Positions 51,933 through 61,800 of a stretch of DNA of 64,000 nt are shown here, in pieces (position 1 is the stretch's first letter; every line of letters begins with the position of its first letter). The translations under genes were made by a program, and so were the position numbers. Under the pieces are notes generated by a model. The model saw nothing but the letters and a program-made list of their open reading frames with translations. It ran no database searches and had not been told where the DNA came from. The DNA comes from JBCDGZ01 sp038750655 (lineage in GTDB: Bacteria; Bacteroidota; Bacteroidia; Chitinophagales; Saprospiraceae), in NCBI GenBank assembly GCA_038750655.1, contig JBCDGZ010000001.1, forward strand, positions 62,001-126,000, given 5' to 3'.

Positions 51933-53084
51933 CTAAAAACTCCATTTGAGGCGCAGAAACAAGGCCTGGATGAGGGCTTTGTAATGGGGGGATTCGCTGA
52001 AGGCCATCTGCCCTACGAGGTCCAAGTCCCAGTTTTGCTGGATGGAGTAGCTCAGCGTGGGATTGACGAAGAGCGTATGGACGGAGGAAGGACTGTAAAT
52101 GATGGCCAGCCCGCTGTTGAACAGAGGGGTGATGGGGTAGGCCCCCTGCACGAGGATGGACCAGCGATAGGGATACAGATTGCGGGCGGATAGTTCGGTG
52201 TTGAACAGCTCGGTGATGGGCGCAGAGGTGCTGCCCAGGCTATTGTAAAGGAGACCACCGTTGAGGTACAAGCCTTTTTTGAAAGAATAATCTATGGCGA
52301 AAGTGGCGGTGACACTGTTGGGGTCCTCCTCGTCTAGGGCATGGAAGTAAGTCCATTCGCCTTTAAAGCCGGCATTGCCCAGGCTGCCCGCCCAGCCGCC
52401 GCCGCCCACCAAATGCCGCTGCATAATGCCCGCCAACACCTGAAAGTCATAGTTCCACCGATTCAAGCGCAGCAGCCCGGCGGCCACTACCTCCTCCCAA
52501 TCATCAAAGGCGCCAACGGCCAGCTCGATACTCGACGCCACCCCGCTGTAATACTGCACCCGCAAAGCATCCGCTCCCGGCCGTTCTTCATAATCAAAAT
52601 CAGAAAAGGCATAGGCATTAAAAATATCATTGGGATTCCAGATGGTGTTGATGCCCCAGTTGATGCGCTGCCGTCCCAGCCGGATTTCCCATTGCCCGGG
52701 TATCCACTCCACATAGAAGCGGTCCAGCGTACTGTGCAGCACCAAGCCCTTGTCGGAAGAAACGCCGAGGGAGAGGTCAAAGAAAACATCGCTCCCGGCA
52801 TTGACCTGATCAAGATAGTTGGGCGTTAGCCGGACCACGTCGCCCCAAAAGACGCGACTGCGCAGGTCGGCCCGAAAGTTCCAGCGCTCGCTGATGTACC
52901 AGCGGAAGTTGAGGCGATTGTGCAGCAAATTATCCTGTAACAGCTGGTCGACGCCATCGACGATATTGGCGGATTGCAGGTCCTTGATGTAGCCATTGAG
53001 GCTCCAGTTGCGGGGCGTATCTTCCTGTGCGGAGAGCGAGGAGAGCAGGCCGCTGATGAACAGTATCAAATAGAGGCTCCTCAT
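51933..53084 (-). CDS. Outer-membrane beta-barrel protein of the ABC operon
   Basis: The 383-residue protein has a signal peptide (ending SLSAQ|EDTP) and a long series of amphipathic strands with porin-like turns (FRADLRSRVFWGDVV, WEIRLGRQRINWGINTIWNPNDIF, FKGEWTYFHALDEEDPN, LYPYRWSILVQGAY). It ends in a C-terminal Phe (FLRLKWSF), as outer-membrane barrels recognised by BamA do. The motif LGRQRINWG...WNPNDIFN is shared with barrel proteins found next to LolCDE-like ABC genes. Its start overlaps the stop of the ATPase gene by 4 bases (ATGA), so the products are probably made together. It may be the outer-membrane exit or receptor of the transporter. Confidence 0.85.
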   Translation of the reverse strand: MRSLYLILFISGLLSSLSAQEDTPRNWSLNGYIKDLQSANIVDGVDQLLQDNLLHNRLNFRWYISERWNFRADLRSRVFWGDVVRLTPNYLDQVNAGSDVFFDLSLGVSSDKGLVLHSTLDRFYVEWIPGQWEIRLGRQRINWGINTIWNPNDIFNAYAFSDFDYEERPGADALRVQYYSGVASSIELAVGAFDDWEEVVAAGLLRLNRWNYDFQVLAGIMQRHLVGGGGWAGSLGNAGFKGEWTYFHALDEEDPNSVTATFAIDYSFKKGLYLNGGLLYNSLGSTSAPITELFNTELSARNLYPYRWSILVQGAYPITPLFNSGLAIIYSPSSVHTLFVNPTLSYSIQQNWDLDLVGQMAFSESPHYKALIQALFLRLKWSF

Positions 53085-53767
53085 GGTTGGCGAACATCTG
53101 AGGCGATCTGCCCGTCGACCAGCGTAATGACCCTGCGGGCTCGATCGATCACTCGTTGATCATGGGTGGAGAAGACAAAGGTGACCTGCTCGTTGCGGTT
53201 CAGCTCGGCCATCAGATCGAGGAGTTGGGTGGTGGAGGCCGAGTCGAGGTTGGCCGTCGGCTCGTCGGCGAGGATGAAGGTCGGCTTGGAGGCCAGGGCG
53301 CGGGCTACGGCCACCCGCTGCTGCTGCCCTCCGGAGAGCTGCGCAGGCCGTACGTCGACCTTATTGCTTAGCCCTACCGCTTCAAGCAGGCTGAGGGTGC
53401 GCGCTTCGCGCTCCGCCGCCGATCGATTTTGCAGCAACATCACAAACTCTACATTCTCCTTCGCCGTCAAGACCGGGATCAGGTTGTAAGCCTGAAAGAC
53501 AAAGCCGATGTGGTTTTTTCGAAAATCAATCAGCTCATTATCAGAAAGCTTGGAGATGTCCTGCCCCCCGATGCTGATCTGCCCCTCGCTGGGGCGGTCC
53601 AAACCCCCGATGATGTTGAGCAGGGTCGTCTTACCGGAACCCGAAGGGCCGACGATGGCCGTAAATTCTCCCTGACCGATTTCCAGATCGACGCCGCGCA
53701 GGGCGTGCACCGGAATAGTCTTGGGGTTATAAGTTTTATGCAAATTGTTGGTGCTGATGACATTCAT
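53081..53767 (-). CDS. ABC transporter ATPase, LolD/MacB type
   Basis: The 228-residue ATPase has Walker A GPSGSGKT (residues 40-47), the Q-loop FQAYNLIPVLTAKENVE, the signature LSGGQQQRV (144-152), Walker B FILADEPTANLD (164-175) and the H-loop FVFSTHDQRVI. Length and motifs fit the MacB/LolD class that powers type VII (MacB-fold) transporters. Two FtsX-like permease genes lie directly upstream (5-base gap) and an outer-membrane barrel gene downstream (4-base overlap). LolD itself is normally essential and separate; this operon-encoded copy more likely serves a dedicated substrate. Confidence 0.95.
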   Translation of the reverse strand: MNVISTNNLHKTYNPKTIPVHALRGVDLEIGQGEFTAIVGPSGSGKTTLLNIIGGLDRPSEGQISIGGQDISKLSDNELIDFRKNHIGFVFQAYNLIPVLTAKENVEFVMLLQNRSAAEREARTLSLLEAVGLSNKVDVRPAQLSGGQQQRVAVARALASKPTFILADEPTANLDSASTTQLLDLMAELNRNEQVTFVFSTHDQRVIDRARRVITLVDGQIASDVRQP

Positions 53768-53772
53768 TGTTC

Positions 53773-55011
53773 TTAGATTTTTCTGATGGCTTCAACGGGC
53801 CGCAGTCGCACTGCCTTGAAGGCAGGGTAGAGGGCGGCAATGATAGAAGTTAGGGTGACGGCAATGGCCGATTGAAAGAAAACCTTGGGGTTGAGCGTTG
53901 GATAGATGATTTCGGACATGCCAAAATTTTTCAAACCCTCTGAGTAGGCACTCAGATTGATCCCGTATTCACCCAGGTAATTGATCGTCAACCATCCCAA
54001 TAACAGCCCAACTGGAATAGCGACGAGAGCCAACATGATGGTTTCTGTCACAATCATCAAAAAGACGCGTTTTTTGTTCATGCCAATGGCCATTAACATC
54101 CCCAGTTCGCGCGTTCGTTCCAGCACCGCCATGAGGGTCGTGTTGATGATCCCAAAGACCAAAGCCAGCATGATAATGACCAGATAGATGAGTGAGACAA
54201 AGGCTATTTGTGATTCATAGAGCTGTAGATCAGGTGCCACCTCCCCGTAGTTCTCAATACGTAAACCAGGATAGTGTCGACTCAACTGCTGCTGTATGCT
54301 ATCCAACTTTTCGGTATCCTTGATGGTGAGGGCAATCTGATGAGCGATGTTGGTGGCCTGCCCCTGCGCTGCTGCTTCGGACAAGAGCAAAGGATTGAGG
54401 TCCTGGGTTTTGACAAAAATATGGGCTTGATCAAAAATGTTATTGCCCGTATCGTAAAACCCTACGATGCGAAAGGCCGCAGAGGTGATTTCCTGATCCA
54501 GATTCTGAAAAGTCAAGACTACCTTAGAGCGAATTTTTACCTTGAGTTTTTCGGCCAGAAAGCGGCTTAAGAGCACCTGGTTTTTTCTTTTTCCATTAAA
54601 ATAAGTGCCTTCCACAATGTTTTGATCCAAGTGGGTAAGGCGGCGCTCCGCCTCCGGCTCCACTCCACGAACCAATACGCCACGGCTGCCCTTGCTAGAG
54701 GCCAGCATGGCATTGACCAAAGTACGGCTCGACGCCTCTGCGACGTCGGGGAGGGTCCTAATTTGTGCCAGTTTCTGCTGCTGCTCAGTAAAGTAATACT
54801 TGGTTTCCTTATTCTTTTTAAAATCGGGATGATGGATTTGTAGATGAGAAACCACGTTGGTGATCGCACTATCGATGTAGCCCTGTATCATTCCCGTCGC
54901 AAAGGCACTCATGAAAATGGCGGCCCAGATGCCCAGGGCAATCGCCGTGATCAGCACTGAGCTGCGCAGCTTATTGCGCCAGATATTTCGCCATGCTATG
55001 ATTAAAAACAT
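53773..55011 (-). CDS. ABC transporter permease, FtsX/LolC-like (second permease)
   Basis: The 412-residue protein has one N-terminal membrane helix (RSSVLITAIALGIWAAIFMSAFATG), a large periplasmic MacB-like domain (~45-265) and three C-terminal helices (FVSLIYLVIIMLALVFGIINTTLM, TIMLALVAIPVGLLLGWL, AIAVTLTSIIAALYPAF). The coupling segment ERTRELGMLMAIGMNK is typical. The gene starts 15 bases after the first permease and ends 5 bases before the ATPase, so the two permeases probably form a heterodimer, like LolC/LolE. Confidence 0.93.
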   Translation of the reverse strand: MFLIIAWRNIWRNKLRSSVLITAIALGIWAAIFMSAFATGMIQGYIDSAITNVVSHLQIHHPDFKKNKETKYYFTEQQQKLAQIRTLPDVAEASSRTLVNAMLASSKGSRGVLVRGVEPEAERRLTHLDQNIVEGTYFNGKRKNQVLLSRFLAEKLKVKIRSKVVLTFQNLDQEITSAAFRIVGFYDTGNNIFDQAHIFVKTQDLNPLLLSEAAAQGQATNIAHQIALTIKDTEKLDSIQQQLSRHYPGLRIENYGEVAPDLQLYESQIAFVSLIYLVIIMLALVFGIINTTLMAVLERTRELGMLMAIGMNKKRVFLMIVTETIMLALVAIPVGLLLGWLTINYLGEYGINLSAYSEGLKNFGMSEIIYPTLNPKVFFQSAIAVTLTSIIAALYPAFKAVRLRPVEAIRKI

Positions 55012-55026
55012 GCTATTGTATTGGCT

Positions 55027-56256
55027 TTATTCCCTCATCGCCGCTACCGGCTGTAGACGTCTGATCTTCAGCATCGGGTAGAGAGCCAGCAGGCTGGTGA
55101 TGATGAAAATAATGAGGGCTTGGGTGAAAAATATATCCGCTCGTAAGAGGGTTGGGAAAATGGGTTCGAAGCCGAAATTGTCTAAAGTATCAGCGTAAGT
55201 GCCGCTGTCCAGTCGTACAGGATTGGCATTAAAATACCAAACGATTGGAACGCTGACCAGGATGCCCGCCAACGCACCTACCAGGCCCAGAATGACAGTT
55301 TCTAGCCAGACGGTGAATGCCAGCTTCCCTCGGCGCATCCCGATAGCGGTGAGAATACCGAACTCGCGGCTGCGCTCCTTGCTCATCATCAGGATGGTCC
55401 CGAAGATGCCAAAGGCAATGATGAGGTAGAGGATGGCGTAGACGATGTAGTTGCCAGCGGCGTCTAGCTCTCTGGCTTTGACGATGTCAGGCAGCAGCTC
55501 CTCCCAGCTCATGATTTCGTAGGCCTCCTCGTCTAGCTCCGCTTTGAGGGCCTGAAGGATGTCCGGCACGGCCTCCTGCTGCTCGATCTGTAGGGCCAGC
55601 GAGGTGATGCGGGACTCAGCGCCGTAGAACCATTGGGCCTCCGCCAGCGGCAGGTAGACCATCTGCTTGTTGAGCTCCGGCGAGCCGAAGTTGATCAGGC
55701 CCCGCACCGGATATTTGCCTGCTGCGTTCACCCCTCGGTAGCCCTGGCTAATGAGGACGAGGGTATCGCCCGTCTGCAACTGCAGGTTCTCCGCCAGGCC
55801 TTCGGCAATCAGGATGCCTCTATCGTCGGGGCGGAGGTAGCGGCCGCCGGGGAGCATGCGTCCACTCAGGCCAGTCATCTGATCTTCCGCCTCGACATTG
55901 GTACCGATGACCAAGGCGCCCAGGGTAGTATTACCGTAGGAGGCCAGGGCGAAGGATTCGATGCGGGGGACGACGGCGTCGAGCTGGGGGATTTTATCGG
56001 GAAGGGCCGCCAGTTGGGGCGTCCATTCGAAAGAATTATCGATGGTCTGTTCGTCCCAATAACCATTCTTATGCACCTGGGCAAAGCCGTAGTAGAAGCC
56101 TACCACATTGTTGACCATTTGCTCCCATATTCCCTTTTGCAGGGATTCCATGAGCGAAGCAAAGAGGACGGCGAACAAGATTGAAGCAGCCGTGATCAGG
56201 GTGCGTCGTTTATTGCGCCAGATGTTGCGCCAGGCCAGTTTGATCAGGGTATTCAT
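55027..56256 (-). CDS. ABC transporter permease, FtsX/LolE-like (first permease)
   Basis: The 409-residue protein has the same topology as its neighbour: an N-terminal helix (RTLITAASILFAVLFASLM), a large periplasmic domain and three C-terminal helices (YAILYLIIAFGIFGTILMM, VWLETVILGLVGALAGILVSV, LIIFIITSLLALYPML). The SREFGILTAIGMRRGK coupling segment is conserved. It differs enough from the second permease to indicate an asymmetric transporter. The gene begins 2 bases after the LolA-like gene. Confidence 0.93.
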   Translation of the reverse strand: MNTLIKLAWRNIWRNKRRTLITAASILFAVLFASLMESLQKGIWEQMVNNVVGFYYGFAQVHKNGYWDEQTIDNSFEWTPQLAALPDKIPQLDAVVPRIESFALASYGNTTLGALVIGTNVEAEDQMTGLSGRMLPGGRYLRPDDRGILIAEGLAENLQLQTGDTLVLISQGYRGVNAAGKYPVRGLINFGSPELNKQMVYLPLAEAQWFYGAESRITSLALQIEQQEAVPDILQALKAELDEEAYEIMSWEELLPDIVKARELDAAGNYIVYAILYLIIAFGIFGTILMMSKERSREFGILTAIGMRRGKLAFTVWLETVILGLVGALAGILVSVPIVWYFNANPVRLDSGTYADTLDNFGFEPIFPTLLRADIFFTQALIIFIITSLLALYPMLKIRRLQPVAAMRE

Positions 56257-56258
56257 CG

Positions 56259-57023
56259 TTAAATTCTTAGGCGTTTCATGTTTTGAATGGAGAAGAAGTT
56301 GGGCTTAATGGGCTGGTCGAATTCTAGCGAAAGGTGCTCGACGATGGTCTTATGGCCTTCTTCTTCTGCGGGGATGACTTCCAACCGGGCGGGCAGGATT
56401 TTGCCCCCAATTTCTTTGATGTCCTTACCCAGCATGGTATTGATCAGGTAATCGTCCTCATCGTAAAATTCTACTTTGAGTTGGAGGAATTCCTTTTTGC
56501 TGATCCAGACCAGTAGGCGGCCCCAGACGACGGGGGCGTCTTCTTTGGGGAGCAGTTCGAGCTGGTAGCAGTCGTAACCGTCGATTATGGTGGAGCCGAG
56601 TAGGCGATGCTCATAGTCAGTGACGGTGGAGGATTGTTTGACCAGGTCATCATTAGTGAAATCAGAGCCCATCCAGGACTGCATCATCATCGAGGGGGGT
56701 AGTTTAATCACTCGATCGATGGTTGGCTGCCAGTTCCAGATTTCTTTGCCGCGCTTGAGAAAGGCCGTTCCTTTATCTCGCGCTGGAGCGGTGACTAAGG
56801 TTAGGCTGTAGTCATCACCCAAGGCCCAGCTCTTCATCGTCATCTCTCGGGTCCATTCTGGCCGTACGATAGTCATTTTGATGATGCCTTCATTGCTCTT
56901 TCCTTTGAGCTTCTGATCCGCTTTTTCGATAATTTCTTTAGCATTCAGCGGTGCTTGAGCAGTGGATAAGAGTGGCCAAAGCAGGATTAGGCATAGTAGG
57001 AGGTGGTATTTTGATTGTTTCAT
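56259..57023 (-). CDS. LolA-like outer-membrane lipoprotein-sorting protein
   Basis: The protein is 254 residues long from the ATG at 57023 (MKQSKYHLLLCLILLWPLLSTAQ); ATGs at 57032 and 57059 would add 3 or 12 residues before the signal peptide. The mature part matches the single-domain LolA-like family found beside ABC permeases: KEIIEKADQKLKGKSNEGIIKMTI, TFLKRGKEIWNWQPTIDRVIKLPPSMM, YQLELLPKEDAPVVWGRLLVWI and LEFDQPIKPNFFSIQNMKRL. It would carry a hydrophobic or lipidated cargo across the periplasm. The operon order is LolA-like, permease, permease, ATPase, barrel, which gives a complete inner-to-outer-membrane route. Confidence 0.9.
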   Translation of the reverse strand: MKQSKYHLLLCLILLWPLLSTAQAPLNAKEIIEKADQKLKGKSNEGIIKMTIVRPEWTREMTMKSWALGDDYSLTLVTAPARDKGTAFLKRGKEIWNWQPTIDRVIKLPPSMMMQSWMGSDFTNDDLVKQSSTVTDYEHRLLGSTIIDGYDCYQLELLPKEDAPVVWGRLLVWISKKEFLQLKVEFYDEDDYLINTMLGKDIKEIGGKILPARLEVIPAEEEGHKTIVEHLSLEFDQPIKPNFFSIQNMKRLRI

Positions 57024-57180
57024 TAGCGGCATATTGAAAGATTGTAGTTGATACCTCAAAGTTAAGCGAAAAAATTAAAACAATCAAAATAATTTTTTAG
57101 ATTAATCTAAAAATAGACTAATGCATGAATTTTTTCGATAATTTGTAATTTCTTTCCACCTTTGTCCAAACGCCGATAGT

Positions 57181-57855
57181 ATGTTGAGATACGCGCCCCA
57201 TTTACTAGCTATTTTCTTGCAATTTCTGTTTTGTCTGGACCTGTCTGCCCAGGCCAATATTAGGATCGGCTACACCTACAGCTATTTTGACTTGGCGGAG
57301 AGCAATGCGATTCTCGATCGTTTTGAGGAAGAGCGCGACTGGCTAGATAATCGCTTTGGAAATATTCGTGGTTTTCATGGGATCAGCTTTGGGCTGCGCT
57401 ATAAGATGGGCACTACAGCAGCGGAGTTGGGCTATTATAATCGCTTTACCAGGCGGCAGGCAGAGGGGATAAATCCAACGAGCAGTACAGATTTCTTTCG
57501 GCAGTTGAATACGGCCAATCAAGGATTTTCGTTGGGGGTAGAGCAATTTATTGGCCCTTTTAGCATTGGTGGAACGATCGATCGGAATTTTTGGACGATG
57601 AGGTTGAAAGAAAGCTCTAGTGGAGATCGTCAGACGGTAGTTGATGAGCGTTATTGGAGTAGCCAGTTTTTTGTAGCTTTCAATTCCGAGCGAACCGAAG
57701 GCATTTCGATTAGTATTCGCCCTTACGTGCAAGTTCCCTGGACCAGCTTTGGTCTACAGCCGCTCGAAGAGGCCTTGGAAAGCAACCCCGTCAATGACCC
57801 TGAAGAAAAACTGCTGAATTTCGGTATTCAGTTCATATTCTACAACGGCAATTAG
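57181..57855 (+). CDS. Small outer-membrane beta-barrel-like protein
   Basis: The 224-residue protein has a signal peptide ending DLSAQ|ANIR and amphipathic strands in alternating Gly/aromatic style (IRIGYTYSYFDLAE, GISFGLRYKMGTTAAELGYYNRF, FSLGVEQFIGPFSIGGTIDRNFW, SISIRPYVQVPW). It ends with FGIQFIFYNGN. No named family is recognised. It is divergent from the LolA-like gene 157 bases away. Confidence 0.75.
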   Translation: MLRYAPHLLAIFLQFLFCLDLSAQANIRIGYTYSYFDLAESNAILDRFEEERDWLDNRFGNIRGFHGISFGLRYKMGTTAAELGYYNRFTRRQAEGINPTSSTDFFRQLNTANQGFSLGVEQFIGPFSIGGTIDRNFWTMRLKESSSGDRQTVVDERYWSSQFFVAFNSERTEGISISIRPYVQVPWTSFGLQPLEEALESNPVNDPEEKLLNFGIQFIFYNGN

Positions 57856-57860
57856 GGCAA

Positions 57861-57891
57861 TAAAAAAAGGTGGCTTTTTGCAAAGCCACCT
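57861..57891 (-). terminator. Terminator of the HYR-like gene (minus strand)
   Basis: AGGTGGCTTT pairs with AAAGCCACCT around a 4-base loop. On the minus strand a T-tract of seven follows, so it terminates the gene ending at 57951. It lies directly after the stop of the convergent barrel gene. Confidence 0.75.
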
Positions 57892-57950
57892 CCAACCATT
57901 AAGAAACTATGGAAACCAACTAAAACTCTATTTAATATCTTTCGGGGGGT

Positions 57951-58382
57951 CTAGTTCAGACGGGCCATTGTTGATGACCGCAGGGACATACCGCAAACCT
58001 TTTTTGGATCCTTAATCCACACAATAGCTTCGCTGTAATTCTGATTTCCCATCTGGTCGGTGACCCAAAGCTTAATCCGCTTCTTCCCCAAGTCATTACA
58101 ATCAAAAACCCGCTTGTTATCATTCGTTTCTTCTGAGAAGGAAAACTTCAATTTGCTATAAGCGGTCTGATTGTCAGAGCTACCAGCTTCGAGACCTTCC
58201 GCCGTGAGTACCACCGTTGCGGTGACCTCCATCAGTTCAAGAACCAATCCTTGATTGCATACTACTACTGGTTTTTCTACGTCCGATTCCACGTTGCCAG
58301 GATTGTTCTCATGCGTCAGGCTGCCGGCGCTCAAGGGCAAAATATAGCAACCAATAAATGTCAAAAGGGTGATCAATTTCAT
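57951..58382 (-). CDS. Orphan HYR/Ig-like single-domain secreted protein
   Basis: The 143-residue protein has a signal peptide (MKLITLLTFIGCYILPLSAG). The mature part is one unit of the HYR-like immunoglobulin type that is normally found in long arrays in Bacteroidota adhesins: PVVVCNQGLVLEL, VVLTAEGLEAGSSDNQT, LKFSFSEETNDNKRVFDCNDLGKKRIKLWVTDQMGNQNYSEAIVWIKD. There is no sorting domain. It may be a relic of a larger adhesin or a stand-alone secreted domain. An AT-rich 442-base gap lies upstream. Confidence 0.75.
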   Translation of the reverse strand: MKLITLLTFIGCYILPLSAGSLTHENNPGNVESDVEKPVVVCNQGLVLELMEVTATVVLTAEGLEAGSSDNQTAYSKLKFSFSEETNDNKRVFDCNDLGKKRIKLWVTDQMGNQNYSEAIVWIKDPKKVCGMSLRSSTMARLN

Positions 58383-58824
58383 TTGTCCATAGTGTTTGTT
58401 GGTTGACGAATGGGGGGAAAAATAGGGGGGGAGAGTGTTTGTTGTAATTTTAGGATGTTGCCAAAATGGCTAGTTTATGCTGTGTACTTTTGTAAGTCTG
58501 TAAGTTGTCAATGTTGTTGGTCAAAAATTGTAGGCTTATTCCTTTGTGCCTCTATTTGGGGGGAGCTGTGAAGGGAGGAGATGTTGTATCAAATTCACAA
58601 TTACAAAGGTATAGCAAAAGAAGGTACGGCGCATACCCTAAAATTGGTAATTTTCATATGATATATTTTTGTTGAAATTATAAATTGATTATCAGTGATT
58701 TATGATTTAATGTATAATTTTTTATAACCATATGGACAGAATAAAAGATGAAGAGGAATAAAAACAAGAAAGCCCTGCGGGACTTCCCGCAAGGCTTCGA
58801 CTAAACTGTTACTGCATGATTTTA
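58383..58824. other. AT-rich gap with minus-strand terminator
   Basis: This 442-base gap holds the terminator of the giant adhesin gene at 58771-58796 and a strongly AT-rich stretch at about 58640-58740. The promoter of the HYR-like gene should lie near its left end. I see no ORF or RNA gene I can support. Confidence 0.5.
58771..58796 (-). terminator. Terminator of the propeller/adhesin gene
   Basis: AGCCCTGCGGG pairs with CCCGCAAGGCT (one C-A mismatch) around ACTT. On the minus strand it is followed by TTCTTGTTTTTATTCC. It lies 29-54 bases after the stop codon of the giant gene. Confidence 0.75.
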
Positions 58825-61800
58825 TCATTGAACGGCGAGCCTCAAGACTTCGGACTTGCCATCTTCATTCGTTAAACGGATCAGGTAGAGGCCGGCAGTG
58901 GGCGGTGCTACCAATCGGTGACTACTTCGGCCCGTTCCAACTACCACCTGTTCGGAGCCCAGCAGCTGGCCGCTGAGGTTGTAGAGCTGCAATTGCAAGC
59001 GGTGATTATCGGAAGAGTTGAAGATCAGCTCGGCCGGCTGGCCGATGGCGACGGGGTTGGTCAAGACATTGACCAAGAGGCCGATGCGCTCCAAATCGCC
59101 GGTGGCAGTGCCTAGCTTGACCTCATAGGTGTAAGTCCTCGAGCATCCATTGCCGTTGGTGACGACGACCGTGTAGGTGCCGCTGGCTAGACCACCGATC
59201 GTTTGGGTCGTTGCTCCATTGCTCCACTCAAAAGTGTATGGAGGAGTACCGATGGAGATATTCAATTCAATTGATCCGGTATTATTACCATCGTCATCGT
59301 TGACGATTCCTATAACTTCGATATTTGGTATTACAGTCAAGACCAGGTTAACCGTACTATCACAACCTGTCGCAGTGGACGATAAGGTTTCTGAGTAAAT
59401 TCCTGCTTGACTGATCACATTGTTGCCCAGCGTGTAGGTCTCTCCTTCACAGATGGTAGCCGACACATTGGCACTTATTGGCTCATTGACCACTAACTCC
59501 AGGTTGACGATGCTGTCGCAGCCTCCGTTGGCGAACATGTTAACGGTGTAGCTGCCGGAAGTAGCGAAGGTTTCTGAACCAACGGTGTAGGTCTCTCCCT
59601 CACAAATGGCGGCGAATTGATCAACGTTGAAACTAGGTGCTACATCCAACTCAAGCGTGACGGTGGTCATGCAGCCGTTGGCTCCGGTGATCATCGCCGT
59701 ATAGGTGCCAGATGTGGTGAAGGTATTGCCATTGAGCTCGTAAGACTCTCCTTCGCAAATACTCACTTGTTCGAGGGAAGTAGTCGGGACGACCGTCAGA
59801 TTCAGTGTGACGGTACTGTCTCCACAGCCTACCTGCGAAGTCATCACTTCCGTGTAGGTTCCCGTGGTCGAGTAGGTCGTACCTCCTACGGTGTAGGAGC
59901 CCCCTTCGCAGATGGTTTCGTCGAGGGTAATATTATTTTCAACAACGGTTAGGTTAAGCGTGACCACGCTATCACAACCGGTGCTGGACGTCAGTGTCGT
60001 ATTGAAAGTACCGCTGGTGTTGTAGCTGCTACCGCCCATTTCGAAGCTACTGCCGGAACAGATGGCTTCGTTGAGCGTGACATCGGCGACGGGCAAGACG
60101 GTGAGGTTGAGCGTTACATCGGCGTTACAGCCACTGGTTGTAGTGATAGATGCATTGTAGGAACCTCCTGTAGTGTAAGGTGTACCATCCAGCATATAAG
60201 TTTCGCCAGCACAGATGGTTTCGTTGAAAATCGCATTTTCTTCAACAACCGTCAAGTTCAGCGTGACGACACTGTCGCAGCCGCTAGCGGCGCTAAAGGT
60301 TCTGGTATAGGTTCCAGTATTGATGTAGTTGCTATTACCAAAGGTATAGAACTCGCCGGCACAGATGGAAGCTTCCATCGTAACGTCTTTATTGGCATTG
60401 ACGTTGAGGTTGAGAACGACGGTACTGTCGCAGCCTCCGGTTGAGGTAAAGGTATTGGTAAACGAACCGGAGGTAGAGTAGGTCATTCCTCCCATTTCGA
60501 TACTTTCGCCTTCGCAGATTTCCTCGTTCATCATAGTGGTTTCAAATTCCGTAACGACATCTAGGTTTAAAGTAACGACGCTGTCGCAGCCAATGGACGA
60601 GGTGAAATTACCGGTGTACTGTCCGGCAGTTGTGTAGCTTGTTCCATCAAACGTATAGCTACTGCCTTGGCAGATGGCTTTGTTGAAGGTGAAATTGGTT
60701 GGTACTACTTCCAGGTCGAGGTCGACGATGGTCCGGCAATTGCCTTGATCGATGATCTCTTCATAGTGACCGCTGCTGGTGTAGTCCTTTCCGGCTACAG
60801 TAATGCTCTGACCGCTACAGATGACTTCGCTGGCGATGTACTCGTAAGTACAGCTGAATACACCAATAGAATTTTCTGAACCACCAGACACATAAATATA
60901 TCGACCACTGGCATCAAGCACCAAGCTTTCGCTGCCTTGAATACCGTTGACCGAATTCATATTATCGGTTTGCATCATCTCAAAAGTGAGCATCCCGGTT
61001 GCAGGATCTCGGTTGAAGATCACACTAGAATTTTCGTCTTCGCTGCTGGTGTAGACTCGATTGCCATCTGGAGAAACTTTGACATCACTGACACCATCAA
61101 TTCCACCGACATTGTCAATACCATTTTTAAGCACTTGGACAAAAGTGAGCAGCCCTGTATTAGCGTCGCGACTAAATACTGCAACAGCGTTATCCGTTTT
61201 TCCTGCAATATAAACCGAGCTGCCATCTGGACTTAGCGAAACATAATTGGCACCGCGCAGTCCGTCGACCCCATTTTGCCCATCCTTCACCACACCAATG
61301 TAAGTCAGCATGCCTGTTATCGCATTGCGCTCAAAAATGGCTACTGCATTACTGAATGATCCTGTTACGTAGAGGTGCTTCTGGTCAGGACTTTCTGTAA
61401 TACAGCTGGGACGAATAATGCCGTCGACCCCATCTTGTCCGTTCTCAAGAGCCTGTAGATAGGTCAGCGCACCCGTACTGGCGTTCCGGCTGAACACCGA
61501 GACACTGTGCTCCCAAAAAGCAGAAGCATATACATTATTACCGTTTTGACTCACCGTAACATTATTAGAACCATTCAACCCATCTACTCCGTTCAGGCCA
61601 TCTCGGTGTACTTCTCGGTAGGTCAGCTCTCCCGTAGTCGCATTGCGATCAAAAACAGAGATAGAGTGTTCCCAAAAGGCCGTTACATAAACGTTTTGTC
61701 CATCAGGGCTGACACTTACGCCATTGACCCCATTCAAACTGTTCACGCCATTGACTCCATCCAGTACAATATCGACAAAGGAGAGTTCACCGGTTACAGC

